The notes beneath the pieces were generated by a model that was given only the letters and a program-made list of their open reading frames with translations, searched no databases and was not told the DNA's origin. From contig OZ240218.1 of the NCBI GenBank assembly GCA_965197635.1, positions 124,001 to 188,000 of the forward strand: 64,000 bases of DNA, in the 5' to 3' direction. Positions within the stretch are counted from its first letter, which is position 1; every line of letters starts with the position of its first letter. The DNA comes from Bin87 sp965197635. GTDB taxonomy: Bacteria; Chloroflexota; Dehalococcoidia; Lucifugimonadales; UBA3495. A program made the translations under genes and the position numbers. Positions 58,395 through 64,000 of this stretch are shown here, piece after piece.

Positions 58395-61103
58395 ATGAAC
58401 GTGCCGGACTTCATCGCAAGGTGGGAGAACACGTCCCTGAACGAGGAGCAGGGGGCGAAGCTGTGGTTCAACGACCTGTGCGAGGTGATCGGCCACGAGA
58501 AACCGCTGGGATCGCTGAACGACCTGGCCTACGCCTTTGAGCGCCGGGTCGAAACTGGCAAGGCGGACCTGTATTACGAGAACCATTTTGGCTGGGAGTT
58601 CAAGACTTCCGAGTCACAGCTGGATGAGGGAATGCGGCAGGTGGTGGGTTACTCGATGTACCTGAAAACGCCGCCGCTGCTGGTGGTTTCGGCGTTCAAC
58701 GTCATACGCATCCGAACCAACTTTCCCGGGATGGCTAGCGCGCAACATGAGCTGCGAATTGGCGACCTGACCCAGGGAGACAAACTGGATCTCATCAAAC
58801 GGGTGTTTACGCAACCGGAGTGGTTCAATACCGGAAAGAGCCGGGACGACGTGACTCGGGAAACCGCCGAGCTGTTCCAGGCCATCAGCAACGACATGGC
58901 CCATTCCAGCTACGACCACCGCGACCTGGCGCGATACCTGAACCAGGTAATATTCTGCCTGTATGCTGACGACGCCAACCTGCTGCCGGAACGGGCGTTC
59001 ACCCGGCTGGCGCTCAACCAGTTCAAGAACCCGGAACGGTTCCGCCAGGGCGCGGCCAACCTGTTTTCGGAGATGAACCGGGGCGGAATATTCGGCCCGC
59101 AAACCATTGAACAGTTCAACGGCGAGCTTTTCGCGGACGTGCCAAACGTGACCCTGAACGCCGCCGCGTTGGAACGTCTGGCCGAGGCCGCGGAGAAGAA
59201 TTGGAGCAACATCGAACCGTCCATATTCGGGACCCTCTTTGAGCGCGCGCTGGGGCTGACGGAAGAAAGGGCGCCGCTGGGGGCGCACTACACTAGCGAG
59301 GCCGACATCAGGCGGGTGGTGGAGCCGGTCATCCTGGAACCGCTGGAAAGGGAATGGCAGGAGGCCAAAGCTGCCGCCGACGGGGCCAGGGAACAGCACG
59401 ACGCGGAAGGCGCGAACGCGGCGATGGTGAACTACCGCCGGCGCATCGCGGAGCTGAAAGCGCTGGACCCGGCCTGCGGCAGCGGCAACTTTCTCTACGT
59501 CACGCTGAAGGCGCTGCTGGATTTGGAACGGCGGGCCATGGACTATCAGACGGCCATCGGGGTCAGGGCCGGCGCGCCGACGGTCAGCCCGAACCAGATG
59601 CTGGGACTGGAAATCAACGAGTACGCGGCGCAACTGGCGAAGACCGCGCTGTGGATTGGCTATATCCAGTGGCACCAGGCCAACGGCTTTGAATACACCA
59701 ACCGCCCGATATTGGACAACATCGACGGGATCGAGCGCCGGGACGCCGCCATTGCCCTCAACGGCGACGGCGACGGCGCTGAGAAAGCGCAATGGCCGGC
59801 GGCGGACTACATCATCGGCAACCCGCCTTTTCTGGGCGCCAAGGATATGCTGGACCAATTGGGCGGCGAATACACCGGCCGGCTGCGGCAGACCTATCGC
59901 CACGAGCTGGACGGCGCGGTGGACCTGTGCTGCTACTGGTTTGAACAGGCGCGGGCGCAGATTGCGGAGGGCCGGGCGCGGCGGGCCGGCCTGCTGGCCA
60001 CGCAGGCGATACGGTTCAGCAGCAATCGCCGCACTTTGGAGCGCATCAAGGAAACCGGCGACATTTTCGCCGCCTACGACGACCTGGAATGGAAACCCGA
60101 AGAACCCGGCTCCGCCGCCGTCCACGTGGCCATCGTCTGCTTCGACGACGGCGGCGAGCAATGTAAAACCCTGAACGGCGGGCCGGCATCCGACATTGAC
60201 ACGCGGCTCACCGACGCCGTGAATCTGGACCAGGCCCGGCTGTTGCCGCAAAACGCGGGGATATGCTTTGAGGGAGTGAAGAAGGGCGGCCCATTCGACT
60301 TGACGCCGGAACAGGCGGCGATAATGCTGGCCGACAGCAATCCCAACGGCAAACCTAACAGCGATGTCGTCAAACGCTACGTCATCGGCAGGGACTTGAA
60401 TGGCAGGCCGGTAGAGCGTTGGATAATTGACTTTGGCACTACAACGGAACCGGACGCCCAACTGTACAGTTTGCCGTATCAACGCTGCCTGCAAATAGTC
60501 AAACCTGCCAGAGCAAAGAACCGCGAAAAACGGCTCCGTGAACGATGGTGGCAACATCGCAGAAGCGGCGATGACGTCAAAAGAGCGATAGCCCCACTAA
60601 CCCGATACGTTGGTACTTGCCAAGTATCCAAGCATCGCATTTTCCAGTTCATCGACGCTGACATTACGCCAGATTGCACCATAGATATATTTGGTCGTGA
60701 GAACGACTACTTTTTGGGAATACTGGAAAGCCGTATTCACAAGGTTTGGACTGCCGCCATCGGCACGCAGCTGCGGGAAAAGGAATCGGGGCGGCGTTAC
60801 ATCATCAGCGAGTGCTTTGAGAAGTTTCCCTTTCCGATGCCTACGGAAGTGCAGCGGGAGGCGGTGGCGCGGGCGGCGCGGATGCTGAACGAGCAGCGGC
60901 GGAACGTGTGCCGGCCCAACGGGGTGTATCGCCGGTCAATGACCAGCCTGTACAACGAAAACCCGCCCTGGCTGCGGACGGCCCACGCTGAGCTGGACGC
61001 GGCGGCAGCCAACGCCTACGGCTGGCCGGCCGATTTGACGGACCACGAAATTCTGAAGAGGCTGGTTGAACTGAACGTGAGCGGCAAAGCCGGGGTTCCC
61101 TGA
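58395..61103 (+). CDS. MmeI-like (Type IIL) restriction-modification enzyme
   Basis: A 902-residue single-chain enzyme. Residues ~58-70 have D-x9-E-x-K (Asp58, Glu68, Lys70 in ADLYYENHFGWEFK), the MmeI endonuclease motif. The methyltransferase has motif I DPACGSGNFLYVTLKALL (~355) and motif IV NPPFLGAKDM (~475) for N6-adenine. A helical spacer and C-terminal target-recognition region follow (GRDLNGRPVERWIIDFG). Length is near that of MmeI. One polypeptide both cuts and methylates. No separate R or S gene is seen. Confidence 0.85.
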   Translation: MNVPDFIARWENTSLNEEQGAKLWFNDLCEVIGHEKPLGSLNDLAYAFERRVETGKADLYYENHFGWEFKTSESQLDEGMRQVVGYSMYLKTPPLLVVSAFNVIRIRTNFPGMASAQHELRIGDLTQGDKLDLIKRVFTQPEWFNTGKSRDDVTRETAELFQAISNDMAHSSYDHRDLARYLNQVIFCLYADDANLLPERAFTRLALNQFKNPERFRQGAANLFSEMNRGGIFGPQTIEQFNGELFADVPNVTLNAAALERLAEAAEKNWSNIEPSIFGTLFERALGLTEERAPLGAHYTSEADIRRVVEPVILEPLEREWQEAKAAADGAREQHDAEGANAAMVNYRRRIAELKALDPACGSGNFLYVTLKALLDLERRAMDYQTAIGVRAGAPTVSPNQMLGLEINEYAAQLAKTALWIGYIQWHQANGFEYTNRPILDNIDGIERRDAAIALNGDGDGAEKAQWPAADYIIGNPPFLGAKDMLDQLGGEYTGRLRQTYRHELDGAVDLCCYWFEQARAQIAEGRARRAGLLATQAIRFSSNRRTLERIKETGDIFAAYDDLEWKPEEPGSAAVHVAIVCFDDGGEQCKTLNGGPASDIDTRLTDAVNLDQARLLPQNAGICFEGVKKGGPFDLTPEQAAIMLADSNPNGKPNSDVVKRYVIGRDLNGRPVERWIIDFGTTTEPDAQLYSLPYQRCLQIVKPARAKNREKRLRERWWQHRRSGDDVKRAIAPLTRYVGTCQVSKHRIFQFIDADITPDCTIDIFGRENDYFLGILESRIHKVWTAAIGTQLREKESGRRYIISECFEKFPFPMPTEVQREAVARAARMLNEQRRNVCRPNGVYRRSMTSLYNENPPWLRTAHAELDAAAANAYGWPADLTDHEILKRLVELNVSGKAGVP

Positions 61104-61180
61104 CGGGACGACTATCCCGTTGTGCTAATATGCTAACCGGGGCGGTAGTATTGCGCAGCAAACACAAGGGGGAGCGCCAA

Positions 61181-61558
61181 ATGGGCACTGTGTACCAAAC
61201 AATCGAAGTGGGCCATCTCCGGGGCGGAGCGATGGTTGAACTTGAAACGGTGGTGGATACGGGAGCTGCGGACTCCGTGTTGCCGTCTGGTGTGCTGGCG
61301 GAGCTGGGCATATTCCCTGACGAGGAGATTTCCTGCACCCTGGCCGACGGCAGTATCGTAGATTGGGGCTACGGGAGCGCCATGTTGCGGATTGACGGCC
61401 GGCGGTGGCCCTGCCCGGTCATCTTCGGGCCGGATGACTTGGAATCCTACTTGCTGGGTGCCACCACGCTGGAAGTTTTCAAACTGACTGTTGACCCGGT
61501 TACCAACCGGCTGAGGCCGGTGACTACCTCACGGTTGGGCTGGGGCGGCCCGGTGTAA
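61181..61558 (+). CDS. Retropepsin-like (clan AA) aspartic protease
   Basis: A 125-residue protein with VVDTGAADSVLPSGVLAELG as the catalytic Asp-Thr-Gly region, and YLLGATTLEVFKLTVDP near the end, a match to the family's LLGxxxLExxxLxVD. ATG at 61181 follows AAGGGGGAG; the frame is open to 61130. Substrate unknown. It lies between the restriction enzyme and the oxidoreductase. Confidence 0.8.
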   Translation: MGTVYQTIEVGHLRGGAMVELETVVDTGAADSVLPSGVLAELGIFPDEEISCTLADGSIVDWGYGSAMLRIDGRRWPCPVIFGPDDLESYLLGATTLEVFKLTVDPVTNRLRPVTTSRLGWGGPV

Positions 61559-61586
61559 CTCACGGCGCTGCGGTGAGAATGGTGGT

Positions 61587-63140
61587 ATGGCATACGACGT
61601 AATTATCATCGGCGGCGGTTCCGCCGGGTGCGCCCTGGCAACCCGCCTTTCGGAAAACCCCGACCGCTCGGTGCTGCTGCTGGAAGCCGGGCCGGACTAC
61701 CAGGAGTTCGAGCAATGGCCGGCAGAGTTGCGCGACGGCTCAAGCCAGGACGCATCGGCTCCCGGCGCTGCGTTCAACTGGTCTTACCAAGCCACCGGCA
61801 CCGAGCGCCAATCGGAGCCGATGCAGATCGCCCGCGGCCGAGTGATGGGCGGCTCGGGGGCCGTCAACGGCCAGGTCTTCCTGCGCGGCCTTCCCGAGGA
61901 TTATGACTCGTGGGCGGAGCCGGGCAACGATCAGTGGGCCTACCAGCACGTCCTCCCCTACTTCCGCAGGCTGGAAACGGACGCCGACGTGCATGACGAC
62001 TTTCACGGCAACGACGGCCCGATTCCAGTGGTACGCGCGCCAAAAGATGCCTGGCACCCCTTCCAGCACGCCTTCGCGCAAGCCTGCGACGCGCTGGGCT
62101 ATCCGGAGGATGTGGACATGAACCATCCGTCGTCCACAGGATTCGGGGCTGCCCCCATGAACAACCCGGCTGGTATCCGCATGAGTTGCGCCCTGGCCTA
62201 CCTGTCGGGGGCCCGTCATCGCCTCAACCTGACCGTGCGGGCCAACGTGGTCGTGCGGCGGATACTGTTTGAGGGCCAAACCGCAGTGGGCGTGGAAGCA
62301 GAAAGCGGCGGCGAGGTGTTCGCGGTAGCAGGCAATGAGATAGTCGTATGCGCCAGCGGCATCGCGTCGCCGCAACTGCTGATGCTCTCGGGTATTGGCC
62401 CCGCCGGCCATCTGGCCGGATTGGGCATCCCGTTGGTGCGCGACCTGCCCGGCGTGGGTCAGAACCTGCGGGATCATCCCCTGGTGTACGTGGACACCGC
62501 GCTGCATTCTGACTACGTAGCCGTCGACTTCTCCGGCTCCCGCATCCAGACCCTGTTGCGGTACACCACCGCCGGCTCGGCGACGCGCAACGATATGCAC
62601 GTGTACGTGAACAACGTGGCGTCCGGGCCGAGCCCGCTGGGCAGCGGGCCGGGAACGGAGCGTCCGATGCTGCGGCTGACCTGCATCCTGCAGCTGGCTG
62701 ACAGCGCCGGCGAGTTGCGGCTCGCCTCGGCAGACCCTCACGACAAGCCTCTCATCAGCTACCACTATCTGCGCAGCGATTGGGACCGGGCGCGGCTGCG
62801 GGAGAGCGTGCGCCTGTGCCGGCAGGTGCTGGCGCAGCCTGCCTTTGCGTCAATCGCCGGCGAGGCGTTGTCGCCCACCGACGCGGAACTGACCTCGGAT
62901 GCTCTATTGGACGACTGGCTGCTCCGCAACGTGTTCACGACCTTCCACACGTCGGGGTCGTGCCGCATGGGGCCGGATGACGACCCATTGGCGGTGGTGG
63001 ACCAGTACTGTCGGGTCCACGGCGTCAGCAACTTGCGCGTGGTTGACCTGTCAATCTGCCCCAACGTGGTGCGGGCCAACACCAACGCCACGGCAATAAT
63101 GATCGCGGAACGCGCCGCCGGCTGGATCGGCAGTGAGTAA
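61587..63140 (+). CDS. GMC-family FAD oxidoreductase (choline dehydrogenase-like)
   Basis: A 517-residue flavoprotein. The FAD motif is IIIGGGSAGCALATRLSE, RGRVMGGSGAVNGQVFLRG is the GMC signature 1, and the C-terminal HTSGSCRMG and NTNATAIMIAERA hold the catalytic His/Asn. Alcohol substrate unknown. Soluble, no signal peptide. Confidence 0.9.
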   Translation: MAYDVIIIGGGSAGCALATRLSENPDRSVLLLEAGPDYQEFEQWPAELRDGSSQDASAPGAAFNWSYQATGTERQSEPMQIARGRVMGGSGAVNGQVFLRGLPEDYDSWAEPGNDQWAYQHVLPYFRRLETDADVHDDFHGNDGPIPVVRAPKDAWHPFQHAFAQACDALGYPEDVDMNHPSSTGFGAAPMNNPAGIRMSCALAYLSGARHRLNLTVRANVVVRRILFEGQTAVGVEAESGGEVFAVAGNEIVVCASGIASPQLLMLSGIGPAGHLAGLGIPLVRDLPGVGQNLRDHPLVYVDTALHSDYVAVDFSGSRIQTLLRYTTAGSATRNDMHVYVNNVASGPSPLGSGPGTERPMLRLTCILQLADSAGELRLASADPHDKPLISYHYLRSDWDRARLRESVRLCRQVLAQPAFASIAGEALSPTDAELTSDALLDDWLLRNVFTTFHTSGSCRMGPDDDPLAVVDQYCRVHGVSNLRVVDLSICPNVVRANTNATAIMIAERAAGWIGSE

Positions 63141-63240
63141 CCGCGGTAGATACCGCGGCCCGAGCCGTCCCGGTATAATCCGATTAATCATCCCATCCTG
63201 GCCGGAACGAGCCAACAGCGGCAAGCCCCAGAGGTTCAGC

Positions 63241-63969
63241 ATGACCACCGCGAAGACGCCGGCGACACCAGGCCGCTTCCGACTGCCGGACCCGCCCCCG
63301 CGTGAACCCGACGAGATGACCAGTTACGACCACCTGCACAAAACCGGCAGCTCCCATTACGTGGCTCTGCACTTCGGCAACCCCGAAACCACGCTGGTGG
63401 AGGCGGACCGTTGGATGATTGCCCACCCCAGCGACCACCGATCCCGGGCGCGGCGTCCCGACCTGCTGATTGCATTCGACGTGGACCCACAAGCCTACGA
63501 GGCCAACAACGGCTACGTGATCTCGGAGCAGGGCAAGCCGCCCGATTTCGTGCTGGAAGTAGTGTCCCAAAGCACCGCCGAAGCCGATGTGGGCGCGAAG
63601 CGGGACGAATACGCGGCGCTGGGCATCACCGAATACTGGCGGTTTGACAAGACCGGCGAATACCACGGGACTCGGCTGGCTGGCGACCGGCTGGAGGGTG
63701 GGGTGTACGTACCGATACCCATTGAGGAACTGCCCAACGGGTCATTGCAGGGCTACAGCGCGGCGTTGAACCGGTACCTGCGCTGGGAAAGCGGCCGACT
63801 GGGATGGTACGATCCGGCAACGGGACGGCACATTCTGACCTACGACGACCAGCGCGCGAGAGCTGAAACCGAACGCACGGCCCGAATGCGAGAGCAGACC
63901 CGCGCCGACGACGCCGAAGCGCGGGTGAGAGAACTGGAAGAAGAACTCAGGCGACTCCGTAACGGCTGA
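63241..63969 (+). CDS. Uma2-family PD-(D/E)XK protein
   Basis: A 242-residue Uma2 protein. SRARRPDLLIAFD has the Asp and PPDFVLEVVSQSTAEADVGAKRDEYAALGITEYWRFDK the Glu and Lys. A coiled coil ends it (RVRELEEELRRLRNG). ATG at 63241 is used; the frame is open to 63133. Role unknown; such genes are abundant in Chloroflexota and cyanobacteria. Confidence 0.85.
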   Translation: MTTAKTPATPGRFRLPDPPPREPDEMTSYDHLHKTGSSHYVALHFGNPETTLVEADRWMIAHPSDHRSRARRPDLLIAFDVDPQAYEANNGYVISEQGKPPDFVLEVVSQSTAEADVGAKRDEYAALGITEYWRFDKTGEYHGTRLAGDRLEGGVYVPIPIEELPNGSLQGYSAALNRYLRWESGRLGWYDPATGRHILTYDDQRARAETERTARMREQTRADDAEARVRELEEELRRLRNG

Positions 63970-64000
63970 AAGTCAGGGTCGTCGCGCGGGGAGTCTGCCG

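Overview
The window is a GC-rich bacterial chromosome segment with dense, mostly operonic gene order and good AGGAGG-type ribosome binding sites. Housekeeping genes include a formate-THF ligase cut by the window start, priA, rplS, trxB, nadC, pheS/pheT, moeA, lipB and a 2-oxoacid dehydrogenase set. Several lineage-typical families are present (Uma2 nucleases, DUF4058, Panacea toxin-antitoxin pairs, retropepsin-like proteases, NHL propellers, selenoproteins of the UGSC type). Together these suggest an uncultured Chloroflexota bacterium (SAR202 or sponge-associated type). This placement is an inference from gene content, not from a marker phylogeny.

Layout. 1-15.9 kb is mainly minus-strand housekeeping and small accessory genes: fhs, an aspartic-protease pair, priA, rplS, a Panacea toxin-antitoxin pair, an NHL propeller, trxB, an epimerase and nadC. 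A plus-strand AcoX-like/TauE pair sits among them. 16.2-18.7 kb is a nested mobile cluster: an IS5-type element beside a broken IS701-type element, itself interrupted by a 208-bp MITE, with every junction at CTAG. 18.9-23.8 kb holds a hydrolase, two tandem paralogues with a possible tubulin/FtsZ-like N-terminal layout, and a site-2-protease-like membrane protein that has lost its zinc ligands. 23.8-25.2 kb is a molybdopterin (sulfite-oxidase-type) protein with a flavin reductase.

27.0-34.0 kb is a long minus-strand operon: a protein of unknown function, two DUF4058 genes, a UGSC protein, a FlK-like thioesterase, an AhpD-like protein, an SDR and an MFS transporter. The UGSC and AhpD-like genes each carry an in-frame TGA at the active-site position. 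Each TGA is followed at nearly the same distance by a perfect 7-bp hairpin with a G-initial triloop, as expected for bacterial SECIS elements. Both are therefore read as selenoproteins.

34-49 kb contains esterase paralogues (one without the nucleophile serine) and pheS/pheT. Two toxin-antitoxin-like modules have been placed between pheS and pheT, the second with a 246-bp duplication of the pheT 5' end. A second Panacea pair follows, its toxin split by a 2.86-kb ISAs1-like element carrying passenger genes, then a moeA with a histidine-rich N-terminus. 49-53 kb has a two-subunit TPP decarboxylase and a DUF3800 gene split by an IS1182-type element plus a 136-bp MITE; removing both restores the reading frame to a natural C-terminus. 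53-58.4 kb is the E1alpha/E1beta/E2/lipB operon with two accessory genes inserted. 58.4-64 kb has an MmeI-like single-chain restriction-modification enzyme, an aspartic protease, a GMC oxidoreductase and a Uma2 nuclease.

No rRNA, tRNA or CRISPR array was recognised.
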